A DNA stretch of 64,000 nucleotides. It comes from Lichina pygmaea (Eukaryota; Ascomycota; Lichinomycetes; Lichinales; Lichinaceae). The position numbers and the translations under genes were made by a program. The stretch spans positions 2,828,379 to 2,892,378 of the forward strand of contig OY730170.1 in NCBI GenBank assembly GCA_963422465.1. The letters are read 5' to 3'. Within the stretch, counting starts at the first letter, position 1. Every line of letters starts with the position of its first letter. Below are positions 47,447 to 61,649 of the stretch, one piece after another. The notes below the pieces were generated by a model. That model was given only the letters and a program-made list of their open reading frames with translations. It had not been told where the DNA came from and made no database searches.

Positions 47447-47685
47447 GCTTTCTCGCGATTGTTTTTGCACAGCATAACGACTCGGACTTCTTATTTGGGA
47501 GTCGAGAACACTCCAACAAAGCTATGTCATTCAGCATCGAAGACGAAAATATGTGAAGCTCGAAAGATGCCAGTTCGGCCTGTTCAGTGGACTGAACGCG
47601 CTGTTCTCGTGTACATGGCACTAGCAGGGTCGTTGCTCCTGTCTTGAGCTTGACTACCACCACCTCTGAGCGCGCATCGGAGACT

Positions 47686-47768
47686 TCGAACCCTGTACTT
47701 TACCTCGAACCTCACACCTCAAACTTCGAACCTCGAACCTCGAATTTCGAATCTTGAAACTTGAATCA
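47686..47768. repeat. Degenerate TCGAACCT octamer repeat
   Basis: The words cgaacct, cgaattt and tgaaact recur about every 8–10 bases over 80 bp. Confidence 0.65.
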
Positions 47769-48450
47769 ATCAAGACCTGCCGAAGAAACAGTGGAGCAGT
47801 GTGTCCGATCATTCCTTCGGGCCGTGATCAGAGGAAGGAACACAGGAAGCCAGGAACAGTCGAGAAGAAGGAAGAAGAAGTGAGAGGGTTGGGGGGTTAT
47901 AAGGGCGAAAGGGATCGGAGCTGATTATATTCCTTCAGATACAGCAGCGTCAGCCAAAGCCCAACATGTCCAGGTGCAACAAAGTGATCTAGATGAACCA
48001 TCAGCTATTCACTATCCTGCGCAGAAACAGAGCCAGTTTTCCGCATCACAAAATGGCACAGACTACATTGATAGGGCCATTGAGTGATTGATTGATTGAT
48101 TAATTGGGTGGCTGAGTGGTGAAATGAGTGGTCAAGTCATCAACACTTACAAGCTCCTGCACAGAGGGGATGCTAGTAGGCAGGGCACAGCAGCGCAGCG
48201 CAGAGCAGGGCCAAGGCCTGCTCAAGCAGTTGCGTTACCAACCAAGGCGCCTGACTCGGCGAGGGCGTAAGCAGAAGGCAAAAAGCCCCACCATTGTGGC
48301 ACCGCCAACCGACCTAGCAGGTATAGTGACTTGGTGATGCCATACGATGCTCGTTCATCTATGCATGCTCACCCACCCAAAATGTTCTCCCACGCAGCAT
48401 GTCCGCCGCACAGCATGTCTGCCACAAGGCATGTCCCCTACGCATTACAT

Positions 48451-48474
48451 CCCCCCCCCCCCCCCCCCCCCCCC
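48451..48474. repeat. 24-base poly-C tract
   Basis: An uninterrupted C run about 350 bp beyond the CSM3 stop on its 3' side. True length may be uncertain for technical reasons. Confidence 0.85.
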
Positions 48475-48820
48475 TTTGGTTTATTTGCACGAGGTATCAT
48501 CTTCCCACATCACCTCTCGACAAAGATGGAATTTCCTCGTCTCTCCACGAAGATATACCTCCCTTCCTCCTATCTTGGGCTCTGGGCAACGGATAATGAC
48601 GATGATGATAGTCAATGTCAAAGGGACACCAAGAGACCCCAGCACGCTCAGTATAAAAATAGACGAAGAGAGAGAGAGGGGGAGGGGGAGGGGGAGTGGG
48701 GATGGAGATAATGACTTCGTAGCTCAGTCACACAAGCCAAGACGATAATGGAGTAAAAACTGAAGAGAAGTCTCCAGCCCCTTTCTCAGCCAACCTCCCC
48801 CCCTTCTTTTTCTCATTGTT

Positions 48821-49172
48821 TCACCAAGCCACATCAAGCTCGTTGAGAGCCTCCATGTCGTCGTCGAAACTAAGCTCATCGGCTGGAGATCGAGAAGGCT
48901 TATGCGGCGCCGCGGACGACAATGAAGATACTCTTGGATTACCCTGCGATGCGGGTCGCGTGTGCAGTGCACTGTTATCAAGTGCTGCTCGTTGTTCGTG
49001 TTCCGCCAACAGGGCGTCCAAGTCATCGTCTACATCGTCGTCGTTGTCGTGCTTGTTGTCGATGGAGTCTCGAACGGAGTTGTTTGGTGATGGACCGTGC
49101 TGGGGTTGCTGTACCGTTCGTCGACCGACGTTGGCTTTGCTGTGGCTCGCTACTTTGAAGAGCGCGTCGAGT

Positions 49173-49210
<38 letters not shown>

Positions 49211-50211
49211 GGCTGCTGATAGTCGATCGAGAGCTGTTGGTTCTGGGTTCTCTTGGGCGGCGACGGGGCCCGAGTTTCGGTTCCAGACACGCTGCGCTCC
49301 TGGCGTGGCGGAGTAAATGTCTTCCTCCTCTTCTGGAAGCGGCGGCGGTGTTCTCTGACGCTGCGACCCAGAGGCGCCCTGGACGCTGCGTTGTCTCTCA
49401 GGAACAGCTTGCGTTTCGGGCACATGATCCGCCTGACCCCCATCTTCGGGCTGTGATCCGGTCGTCGTGCCCATTTTTGCATCGTCAATCCATTGCTTGC
49501 GTACGACCTGCATGTGTCTTGAATGCCCGAGCTTTTCGATGATGGCCAGCCCATCGGCAAACTTGGCTTTGGGAAACAGATCGTCCAGCCAGAGCTGGTA
49601 CAACGCCAATAGACGGGCCACGTCGGAGAACTTGGAGTGCCACAGCCACGAGTCAGAACGGGAGTGTCTTTCGGCCTACCAATCGGGAGAGCAGCAGTCC
49701 GTCATTGATTAGACGGTTGTGGATCATCGCGCACCTCATGACCCTTTCCTCTGAAGCGCAAGCTCTTTTTCACCTTTTGGCGCAGTTTGGGAATACCCTT
49801 CTCAGACAGTAGTCTATGACGGCGCCCGTACGCATTAATCCTCATGCATGTTCCAAGATACGAAACGCCCCGCAAGGCCCCCGTGGTTTGTACATACAAA
49901 GCCTCGTCCAGCTTCACCCTCGGTACCCTGGTTTTGATCTGGATTTCCTCATCGATACCCAGGGCATCCGTTGCTCCCTCCCCCCGCTTTCGTTTCTTGT
50001 GCCCGTTCGTCGTCGCACCAACCGCCTCGCGCCTAGCCGCACCTGTCGTTGTGGCATCCCTGGTCGGTTCCATGTTCGTGTCGACTTGCGCAAACAGATC
50101 TGCCATGCCGGCGCCATAATCGTAGAGGTCGTCGAGCTCATCCTCTTCGGCCGCTGCGGGCATCCCAGGGGCAGCATTTTTGGGGCGAGACGGCGGCGCT
50201 GTTTGGGCCAT
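48821..50211 (-). CDS. CSM3: Replication fork protection complex subunit Csm3/Swi3
   Basis: Two exons, 50211–49735 and 49630–48821, coding 428 aa. Csm3 (Swi3 in fission yeast, TIPIN in animals) binds Tof1/Swi1, stabilises stalled forks and helps Mrc1 signal to the Mec1/ATR kinase. The short Swi3 domain spans about residues 100–200: [34 protein letters not shown], and after the intron [38 protein letters not shown] and [11 protein letters not shown]. The remainder is disordered and acidic with a poly-Asp tract encoded by a GAC/GTC run at about 49178–49207. It shares a 258-bp divergent promoter with the complex I gene. Confidence 0.93.
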
Positions 50212-50469
50212 TTGACTGAAATTAGGAGTTCTGTGGATGATCCTGAAGTGCGAGGACGATTAGATCAATTGCAAAGTCGTTGTGGCTACAGGCTATTGAG
50301 AGGTCCAGTGAGACGCGTTTGCGAGACGCGACACGAAAGTGTGGCTTTGCAAATGTGGCATGTCTCGGCGAGGTGGCTGAAGCTAGCTTAGCTAAGCCAA
50401 GCCGAAGCTCAACTACGTCCGACATGGCAGAGGGATCCGAGTTTGACCGACAGCGAGGCAATTGAAGCA
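50212..50469. promoter_or_regulatory. Divergent promoter of CSM3 and the complex I 20.9-kDa subunit, with an MCB-type site
   Basis: ACGCGT at 50313–50318 lies 102 bp upstream of the CSM3 ATG, with a near-match ACGCGA at 50325–50330. ACGCGT is the MBF target (MluI box) of G1/S genes in yeasts. This fits a replication factor such as CSM3; binding here is inferred. Confidence 0.5.
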
Positions 50470-51489
50470 ATGACATCCACATCCTCACCCTCAGATACAA
50501 GGCCGCGGCCACATGTGCCCCTTACGACATCTACGGTCTCGCCGTCGGTCGAGACTAGGCCACGACCGTACGTGCCGGCCAAGAAAGTCCACACCGACTG
50601 GCCAGTGAGTTCTACCATGTCCCTCTGGCAGATTCGAGCATTGAGTGCCAACTAACGATCGTCACCTCGCAGCTGATTGACAACGATCCGTACGTATGCG
50701 AGCTTCCTGTCAACGAACACTTGCGTCCCGCTGGTGAACGTGAGCTAAAGGCAGAGCAAGTCACTTTAAACGTGTCATGAGATATGCCCGCCCGTCCGAT
50801 TACATGGCGGGCTTGGCTACCTTTGCTGGCGGCCCCGTCTTGATGCACCTCATGGAGCAGGTCTCGCCGTCCTTCGTTGGCCGGGGTGGCTTTGCGAAGA
50901 TCATGCGTACCACCTACGTTCTCTCCGCGGGGGCCGGCTTTTTGATGTTCTACGGCCAATCGATCTGTAGGTCAATCTGTGTCATTTCATCGCTCCTTTG
51001 ACCTATGTCGGCAGTGCTCGGGTTCTGTGCCACGTCTTTCAAGAGCTTTACGTGGTGCTCAGCTACATCATTTCAGCGCATCTTGCGTCGCTAACGAACG
51101 TGTACGCAGTGCGCTTCTACGGCATGAAAGAAAATGCTCGTGAGGTCGAGATGGACATGCGTGAGATGGTCGACAGAGTCAAGAAAGGCGAGCCAATATA
51201 CGGCGTATCATCTCTAAGCCCATACATGCAAGGTGTCGCAGCGAGAAACTCGAGATATACCGGGATCTGGACCTACGTCATCCCTTGGTTCAATTTTGTA
51301 AATCATCCGCAGGTACGCGTCACCGCCTCGTCTATGATTAGGAATGCGCGAGAAGCTGATGAAATTGCGCTTATTCAGCACGGTGTGGACACATCCAAGT
51401 ACTACCAGCAGGCAGAGCGAGAAATCGAAGCGGAGCGTTTGGCCCGAGAAGGGACGGCGACGGCATCAGGGACGCCGGATGATTCTTAG
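50470..51489 (+). CDS. NADH:ubiquinone oxidoreductase 20.9/21-kDa subunit (fungal complex I accessory subunit)
   Basis: Five exons: 50470–50604, 50673–50689, 50761–50966, 51110–51312 and 51379–51489, coding 223 aa. It is a membrane-arm accessory subunit of respiratory complex I in the mitochondrial inner membrane, equivalent to the Neurospora 20.9-kDa subunit. The N-terminal domain reads VHTDWPLIDNDPHFKRVMRY ARPSDY once introns are removed. Two membrane segments follow (about MAGLATFAGGPVLMHLM and TTYVLSAGAGFLMFYGQS). The C-terminal family block is RFYGMKENAREVEMDM, GEPIYGVSSLSPYMQGVAAR and IPWFNFVNHPQHGVDTSKYY. Exon 2 is only 17 nt. The start is the first ATG in frame; an upstream ATG at 50424 is in another frame. 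Confidence 0.92.
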
Positions 51490-51687
51490 GATGGTTCGAC
51501 AGCCTGACGTAGAAACCAGCTTACAGTACAAGTATGAAAGCCCAGAACCTGAAGGGGTATTCCAGCATCGGACATCAAGTGTACACGGTTTTTGAGATGG
51601 ACAAAAACGATCGCAGCTGATGGTTATCTCAGATATAGCCTCCTATGTCTTTCCGACTTCCCTCCATTCAGACTTGAGTCTCAATTC

Positions 51688-52659
<972 letters not shown>

Positions 52660-52883
52660 GTTCAATGTCTCCAGTCTCAAAGTCACTAGCAAACAAGAGG
52701 TTTGACTTCGATATCACGTGATTACGCGCTCATCACATCACGTCGCCACTGGCGTCTAGTGGGCACCGTAGGGCTGACCCACCACTTGCAGTAGCTCTAC
52801 CAGTAAGATACTAGGTACGTATGTACAACCACCTCGTTCCACCCCATATGGATGGCAACAACTTGCTATGATCTCTGTTGGCC
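52660..52883. promoter_or_regulatory. Divergent promoter of TAD2 and the ATR kinase, with a TCACGTGA palindrome
   Basis: Only 224 bp separate the two ATGs. TCACGTGA lies at 52714–52721, followed directly by TTACGCGC, a partial MCB-like word. The role is inferred from motif identity. Confidence 0.45.
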
Positions 52884-55800
52884 ATGGCACCGGCGATAGA
52901 ACGTGCGGCCAGGCCGCGCACTGTATCAAATGGTATCAACGGCCCGGGACAGTCTCAATCTTCCATCAGGACTGCCCAGGTGGTCAGCAACCTGTCGACA
53001 ACAACGGGGCAGCTCGGAGTCGATGATCGACAGAGCTTCGAGCAACTACTTTCGGAGATGCTGAATGCAAGCAACGAAAGCACCGGCGACGGTTCTTTCA
53101 CTGAGGCGGATTTCCAAACGAACTACAACCTTGTCTCGGTCGTCACGAAAGCTGGATTGGACATCCTCTTGGAGGACAACCCGTTCGCTAACGTCGAGCA
53201 TCTGCTCTCTGTCGCCGACGGAAGTCTCACTGTTCTTGCTTCTGTCTTCCACAAGCATCCGGACTTGCTCTTTCAAGACCGGGCGAATGGCAGTGTGACC
53301 GACGTTGCTCAGCCGCCGATGTACGTTTGGCTTCTGCCCCGACTACTCGTACTTATCGGCAGGAAACGATTTGAGAGCCTACAGGACGGACTGGGAGGAC
53401 TGCTACGCTCTATCTTAAGGGCGGCCACGCGCGCTATAAGGCCGTCTATCATCTCCAGGAAGCTGCTCGATTATTATCAAGCGTGCATAAAAGGTTCATA
53501 CTGTTCATGGGCACTTGATCGTTGAAACAGCTGCTTAAACTGCATAGGACTCGTTGGTGCACTTGAAGATATTTCATTCGCCACGTCCCCAGCATTTGAG
53601 GCTATGATACCTCCTGAATCGACTGTACCGGAACACTATCCCGGAAGTCTTTCGGGTGCATTAAGATCCACCTTGGTTACTGTGCGAGATTCTAGCCAAG
53701 TCTGCATGATCGTGTTGAATCTTCTATCGGCCGTTGTATCTACAGTAGCACAAGATGCTACTTTGGATTCCGTTCTTGAGATGAAGAACTATCTTCCATG
53801 GGCATTCGACGGTCTTGCTAGACTTCGTCGTACGGTCAGCTCTCTGGAACAGAATCCGAAGTTTGCTTGTCCTCGAAGCGAGGTAATGGCCATCATCGTG
53901 CGCCTCTTTACCGCCCTTTTCGACAATGTCTTGGCATCCGATCTCAGACCAGGAGTGCTGCGCAAGGGCCTAACGGTCCTTGTCAGGTGGGAAGCGGTGC
54001 TGCTGAGGTGGTCAGCGGAAGGCCAGATTGTCGCCTTGCAAAACGAGCTCAGCATGATCCTCACCACTACATGTCGGATCGTCCAGAACTTCGGATTTTG
54101 CGTCGCCGAACTGGATTCTGTGCTCATGCCAGCCATTTGCTTAGTCAATAAACAAGATCGTCCTCTCCCGTTATCAAGGGAGCTGGAGGTGTGTTCTTTA
54201 TCTGGATCTTGTCTTCCCGGTCAGGGCTCATCCTTCATTTAGGCCGCATTACTTCGCGTGCTGCAATTGGGATCTCCGTCGAACGATGCACTGCCCGTGA
54301 TGAAGGACCTTGCCACCCGCCTGGGCGACCATCGTATCCCTGACGAAGTTGCTGAGGTATCGGGAAGCTTTCAAGAGCTCCATGTCGAGGAACAACAGAA
54401 CGCCGAGGCAGAGTCCTCAAGACCTGCGAAGCGGAGGCGCATAACGGAACTGGACCGAACTCCACATACTCAGACCCTTAAGGCAAGACTGATTGGCGAC
54501 ATATACGAGTTACTTGGCTCACAATCCGCTGAAGACTCGGATGTGCTACGCAACCTCGCCGAGTGGGTCAATGGGGCGCTGTTTGCGGGGTAAAGGAGGC
54601 TGATATCCCTTCAGGCACGGATTCACTAGATTGTCGGACCCTGCGCGATGTAAAGCTCTCGAAGACATGGGCCTGCTCGCGTGCGCCGCCGCTGGTACCT
54701 TGACTTTCGAAGAAGTGGACGGTCGGAATTCCGAGCTGATGAATTGCTCCATTTGCGACGGCGAAGTTTCATCGAGTCCTCTGGCCGTCATCTTGGAGAC
54801 CCCAGAACGAGACGAAATCCTGATAGCACTTGAAACGCTAATTAAATCTCCGGAGATGCAAAACTCGAGGAAGCCACGCGTTTGGGCGATGTTGGCGTTA
54901 GGCAGAGTCATCAGACACTCGGGGGATGGCAAGCACCTGGAGCTGTCAAGTTCGACGTTCGGCGGCTGGTGTTTACAGTCATGTCGAAGTTCCCTAAGAG
55001 AACTTCGGCTTGCCGCAGGGTACGCGTTTCCTCCCGGGGCACTACTCGCAACTGTTATTATTAATATCCCCTTGCACAGCCAAGTCCTACCTACTTTCTT
55101 GACGGCCTCGGGCAATACGAAAACTCTGGCCAAGAATCGTGCTATCGTCTTCGATTTCCTACGGAGACTGTCCGATACGGCCCAAAGCGACCTTCAGGAG
55201 TCATGCGTCCGCGCGTGGTCTCAAGTAGCGCGGTTGGTCCTCGCGCTGTCTGAAATCCTCTCTGCTCTTCGCTGACTACGCTAGCGTTTGCACCGACGAG
55301 GAGCTGAGTCTTGTACTGCTTCGTCTTGTACAATACCTCGGTCACACGAACTCGCTCGTACATGGGGTTGCATTTGAAGAGGTACTGAGGCTTCCCATGT
55401 TCAAGACTCTCATGGCTAACGAGCTACAGATCTTCCGACTAGCCGAATACAAAGAGCTGCCGCTGGTGCGCATGATGACTCCCTATTGGCGACTCATTGC
55501 TATCGCGGTTGTGAAGGATCTCCATGTACGACCCCAGACTGTCCAGCTCTTGTCAGAAATGCTTGGTATGAGCGTGGATGAGTTTCTTGTCTTAACCCAA
55601 GCTTTCACAATATCGTATCTGGCACTTGATAAGAAGCACGATATCCTTAAGAGGATAGCCTTGGCTCGTGGCGACGGAAATAAGCTCTGGTATGATAAGG
55701 AAAATATATCGTCCACCGTGGCGTTCCTCTTCTTGCAAGAATCGCTTGATATTCAGGCAATATTGGACGTACTTCGACAAGCGTCCGATAGATTTGAACA

Positions 55801-58800
55801 CGTTACGCCGACGGATCTTGTTGAGATAGAACTAATCTCAACGTCGTGCGAGCTACTCAAGACTGCTGGAGACCTCAACGACAATAACCGATCAAAGGTC
55901 GGAGCTGGTGTTAGCGCTTTCCGGATCAGGGCTGACTTTATTCAAGGTCCCTCAAGCCATTGCACGATTTGCGGCTCTCTATGTAGAGAGCAGGGCCCAA
56001 GAGAAGAGGACCAAGTCCACAAACATCGTTGGCGAGTTCTTCGAGAAGAATGTGCTGGGTCTAATCACTCAGTTTTCCGATACGATTAACGGCCTACAAT
56101 GGCGACCTGATCTTGAGAAGAGGCGCTGTCTACGTGGTATCGAAGCGATGATCAGACTTGGAAGACGACACGTCAGCGATGCTTTACCACAGGTACGCTT
56201 AGTTCCAGGCTTGCAAGGCGCACTGTTAATTTCAAATTAGATTGGCGCTTGTCTACAATCCGCCTTCGAGGTGGACGGTCTTCGAGACGAGGCCACCTCG
56301 GCTTGGATCACCATGATGATGACCCTCGACGACGAGGATCTAGAAATGATGATCGAAAACGCGTTTGCTATCTTGGCCCTGAATTGGGACCTTCTGCAAC
56401 CGCTTGCAAGGGAACGGATGAAAGAGATGATGGACCATCTTCTCCAAGACCACACGGCCATCATTCGGAGAAAGATATGTCTTTTGCCTTCACTGGCCAC
56501 AATACCAGAACTGGCTCGGTACCAAGCTCTTCTCAACACGATGAGGGATGAGACAGACATCCGTGAACGGCTGCAAGTTTTCAGCGAACGTTGTCAACAT
56601 GAGCATATCTCGGTCGTTGTGCAAGCTCTGAAAGAGCTATCTTCGTTTTTGCGGGAGAATCAGTCATTCGTTCACCTCTCGGCAGCAAGCGAGCAGCCAG
56701 ATGCAGCCATCTCCAAATGCATCCGCTCGTTGCTGGATGCCTGCGTCAGATTTGCCGGCAAGCATTCTGACGTGGCCAATTTATGCGCCCAATGCATCGG
56801 TCTCGTGGGCTGCTTGGACCCGAACAGCATTGACGCTTCCCGTGCCGACCAGGGCATTCTGGTGCGGAGCAACTTCGACAACGCCGAAGAGGCTATGGAC
56901 TGGGTCATGTCTTTTCTGCACGAGATATTGTTCAAGGCCTTCATATCTGCCACCAGTCCAAGAGCTCAGGGCTTCATCGGCTACGCCATGCAGGAATTTC
57001 TCAAATTTTGCGGCCTGGACAGCACGGTCATCCTTCAGGGCAAGGGTCTTCACGCCAACGACAGTTATAGACGCTGGATCAGGCTGCCGTACCCGGTCAG
57101 AAACAGTCTCACGCCCTTCCTTAGCTCGAAGTACTTTGTCCCGGCCGGTCTCTCAAATGCACGCTGTGTTTACCCCATATTCCCCTCATACCCGACGTTT
57201 AGCTCCTGGCTGCGGACGTTCGTCATGGATCTTTTGCAAAAAGGCCGGGGAGAGAACGCGCCAGAAATCTTTGCTGTCTGTAGCCGAGTCGTGAGAAACC
57301 AAGATGTTTCGATCGCCGAGTTTCTCATACCTTTTGTTGCTTTGAATGTCGTGGTAGGCGGAGGGGATACTCAAGTGAAGGAAGTTGGACAAGAGTTGCT
57401 CGAAGTCCTCAAACACGAGGTTGATGGTGAGAAGCAAGAAGAGAAGGAACACTTGCGTCTCTGCAGTGACGTATGTATATAAATTCCCTCTCTCCCTGGC
57501 AACCGCGGTTGAGACTAGCGACAGACAAAGTACTCACAGGTTGCAACAGACTGTCTTCCGCATTCTTGACTATTTCTCCAAGTGGATGCAGGAGAAAAAG
57601 AAGCAGATCGCGTATTCACGATATCCGTCAGCTGGCCCCGTGTCGCGGACTCACTCCCAAGGCCAACATGCGGCGGACGAGTTCAAGATCCATCGCGTAG
57701 AGTACATCCTGCGCATGGTGCCGGCTGAGGTGATATCGCGCCGGGCCGTGGAGTGCAAGTCCTTTTCACGCGCCCTCTTTCACTGGGAGCGCTATATTCG
57801 TCAAGAGCGACTGGCTTCAAAGTCTCCGCCGCAGACGTCTTCTACGGAGGCTCTTTACGAACGTCTGCAGGAGATCTACACTCAGATCGACGAGCCGGAT
57901 GGCATCGACGGAATTTCCGTTTATCTGCGTGCCCTCAACATCGATCAACAGGTTCTGGAGCATCGTAAAGCCGGCAGATGGATGGCGGCACAAAGCTGGT
58001 TTGAATTGCAACTTGCAGAGAGGCCCGACGATCTCGACGTCCAAGTCAATCTGTTGACATGTCTCAAAGAATCTGGCCAGCATGGTGAGTGTTATATTTT
58101 CCCCCTGAACGATGATTGTACTTATGATGTTTATCTGCAGACGTTCTCCTGAATCACATCGAAGGATTGCACCGACCGCAGAACTTGAAGACTAAGCTCC
58201 TGCCATTCGTCACTGAAGCCGCCTGGGCAACGGCAAGGTGGAATATTCTTGAGAAATACGTGGGTGGTGCTAGCGCAGGATTGAGCGCCGACTTCAATGT
58301 CAATCTCGGACACATTCTTCTGGCACTGTACAGGAAAGATTCCGCCCAGTTCACTATCTTCGTTCTTAAGCTGCGCGAGAGTATTGCAAAGGGACTCTCC
58401 CGAGCTACTACAGCATCTTTACAGTCCTGTCATGAAGATTTACTCAAGCTACACGTGCTGAACGAGGTCGAGTTGATCAGTGGCATGAGCACTTCGAGCC
58501 CCAGTCGAGAGACTATCCTGCGGACACTTGATCACCGCTTGCCGGTCCTTGGGTCTTATCTCTTGGACAAGCAGTATCTTCTGACCCTACGGCGGGCCGC
58601 GATGCAACTATCACCGTAAGTGTACAGAATGCCTTGGTATAAGGTTTCAAGCTAACGATCTCAGCGTTGGATTCCAGAAAGAAGACATAGCGTCGGCGTG
58701 GCTGACAAGCGCACGCCTCGCAAGGAAAGGCAAATTCATCCACCAGTCATTCAATGCCGCGATGCACGCCTCCCAACTAGGCGCGGAATCAGCAAAGATC

Positions 58801-61649
58801 GAGCATGCTCGCCTTCTGTGGAGCGAAAGTCACCACCGCAAGGCCATTCAAACCTTGGAGGGAGCAATCGCCACGAACGCCTTTCAATCGCACAACTCTC
58901 CATCTGCCGAAGATTCTGTTGCAAATCTTGATGCGAGGCAGGATGTCCAGCAGAACATTCTAATGGCAAGGGTAAGCACCCAGAAAGTCCACAACGAAAG
59001 AGCGACCGACATGAGCTAACCAAGCAAGGCGCACCTGCTGTTGGCCAAGTGGCTGGACACAGCTGGACAAACAAGATCTCATCGGGTCGGAGCAAAATAT
59101 CAAGACGCATCAAGAGCTCATATCAAGTAGGCTCTTTCGCGCTTTGGGTTAAATGCCTCCTGAAAACTCACTATTCTCTCCAGGTGGGAAAAGGGCCATT
59201 ACTATCTCGGTCGTCACTACAACAAGCTCTACGAATCTGAAAAGGCATTGCCTCCGCATCGACAGTCATCAGCCTTGTATGTTCCCCTCAACTAATGGAG
59301 GGACTTTCCAGAAGTCTGACTTGTGTAGTATCACGGGCGAGACTGGTCGGCTCGTCTGCCAGAACTATCTACGATCCGTATTTTGGGGCACTAAGTATGT
59401 CTATCAGACAGTGCCCAGAGCCCTTACGCTTTGGCTTGATCTCGGCTCCCAAGTAGGATCATCTGTCGATCCGAGGCCACCCCAGTCTGAGTACGTATTC
59501 CCTGGACGTTGGCGAGTGATGGGCTCTGACTCATGTGTGGAATAGTCGCATGACCCTCACAGAAGCAAGGGTGAAAAACCTGGAAATTATTCACAGAGCG
59601 ATCGATAAGGTCTTGGAGAAAGGCCCGCAGTATGTGGTATGTAAAAGGCCCATTCTCTACCCGTCTGCGACGGCTTACTTGGAGTAGTTCTACACCGCAT
59701 TGGCGCAGCTCCTGGCGCGAATATGTCATCCAAACCAAGATGTGTTGAACGTTATACAAAAGACCATCGTGAGAGCGGTTTCCAGGCAACTGCAGCAGGC
59801 CCTTTGGAGCATACTGGCCGTTACAAAGTCATCCTCAAGGGAGAGAGTACAACGCGCCAAAGAATGTCTCTTGAAGATTAGGGTAAGGGTGAAAAAGCTT
59901 CCTCCTGGAGGATTGACTGACTTAGGCATGAAACAGGAAGTCGTCAAGCGGAGTAAATCTGGATCTTCCGCGATAGATGTCAGAAATTTGATCAATCAAG
60001 GTCAGAAGCTCATAGAGCAGCTACTTAACGTATGCAATGGGGAGCTCCACGGCAGGCCGTCAACTGTCAGTGCTAGTCGAGACCTGGGGTTCAGCCACAA
60101 ATGTACCCCATGTCAACTGGTCGTGCCATTGGAGAGCACCCTGTTTGCAACCCTACCTCCCAACCCAGATGCCGAACGGAATTTCCAGCTGTTTTCAAGC
60201 CAGCCCGTTACGGTATCCGGTAAGCTTGGCTTCCGATCAGCCAGACAAGCTTGCTGACGAACTTTAGCTGTCTTGGACGAGGTGACCATCTTGCATTCTC
60301 TGCAGAGGCCGCGCAAGATCTCTGTTCGGGGTTCAGACGGCGGCGTATACGGTTTGCTGTGTAAACCAAAGGATGATCTCCGCAAGGATCAGCGGCTCAT
60401 GGAGTTCAACGCGATGATCAACCGGTCTTTGAAACGAGACGCCGACTCGAGCAAGAGACGTCTATGTGGGAACAATCATTCCGCCGTTACTAGCCGGGTT
60501 GCTGATCTCCTCCAGATATCAAAACCTACGCTGTGACCCCGCTAAATGAAGAATGCGGCTTGATAGAATGGGTTGACAACTTGAGAGCGTTCCGAGACAT
60601 TGTGCTCCATCTCTATCGGGCCAAAGGAATTGTGACAAATGTAAGTCACTGGCCCGTGACCATAGCGATCTCAAGTTGACGAGAATTGTCTAGTTTACGG
60701 AGATTCGATCGTTGCTAGATGAGGCGACCAGCCATGCGTCAAAGCTTCACATCTACGAAGATCGGATCCTCTCGATGTATGTATCGATCAGAAGTGACAG
60801 CGCCCACGGGCTGACCAAAGCAGCTTTCCGCCTGTCTTCCATGACTGGTTTGTCGAAATGTTCCCCGAGCCGGGAGCCTGGGTCGCTGCGAGACTCAAAT
60901 ATACTCGCTCCTGCGCAGTCATGTCCATGGTTGGAATGGTGCTCGGGTGGGTCTATGCGAAGCCATGACTGTAGAAAACATGCTCAACTGTCTGTTAGAC
61001 TTGGAGACCGACACGGAGAGAATATCCTTTTCGAGGAAGGCAACGGCGGCACCTTTCACGTGGATTTCAACTGCCTGTTTGACAAGGTATGGTTTCTGCG
61101 CAGGTTGCCTCTCCCTTATGCTAATCGCGTGTCAGGGCTTGACCTTCGAGAAGCCAGAAAGGGTTCCGTTTCGTCTGACTCAGAACATGGTCGACGCGTT
61201 TGGTGTCTACGGATATGAAGGCATGTCGGCTCCTCGAACGAGCTGCGGGATTATGCGACGTCTCTGACGAACGTGAAGGTCCCTTCCGGAAATCCTGCGA
61301 GCTGACGCTCAACGTACTGCGTCAGAACGAGGAAGCGCTCTTAACAATCCTCGAAACATTCGTGTACGATCCCACCACCGACTTCATCGGCAAGAAGGTA
61401 AGCCCGTGGAATCCTACGTGATCCTTCAGCCTAGGAAAACGCTGACCGGTTCTACAGAAAAAGAGCGTCAAGCACGTGCCTGAGACGCCACAAGACGTGC
61501 TTGATTCGGTCAGGGGCAAGGTGCGAGGCCTCTTACCGGGCGAGACTGTTCCACTCTCTGTCGAAGGACACGTGGATGAGTTGATCCAACAGGCTGTCAG
61601 CCATCACAACCTGGCTTCGATGTACATTGGCTGGTGTGCGTTCTGGTAG
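52884..61649 (+). CDS. MEC1: ATR/Mec1/UvsB checkpoint kinase (PIKK family)
   Basis: My model has 24 exons (first 52884–53493, largest 56241–57470, last 61458–61649) and codes 2,513 aa, within the ATR range. ATR senses RPA-coated single-stranded DNA and phosphorylates checkpoint targets. The N-terminal two thirds are helical repeats. The FAT domain includes [20 protein letters not shown] and [18 protein letters not shown]. The kinase domain begins near [20 protein letters not shown] and has [19 protein letters not shown], the catalytic loop [11 protein letters not shown] (near 2355) and the metal loop [14 protein letters not shown] ends in [13 protein letters not shown]. The Val-Met-Ser-Met-Val-Gly block and HDWF mark ATR rather than ATM/Tel1. 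One intron (61221–61278) must use a GC donor; another (54590–54629) is unusually short. The other gene name in filamentous fungi is uvsB. Confidence 0.93.

Larger units (their letters stand above)
47447..48820. other. Intergenic region between COX16 and CSM3
   Basis: No gene is supported. Simple repeats include TCGAACCT-type words (47686–47768), a short TGAT repeat near 48085–48105 and a 24-base C run at 48451–48474. A purine GA/GGGA tract lies near 48665–48705. Confidence 0.6.
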
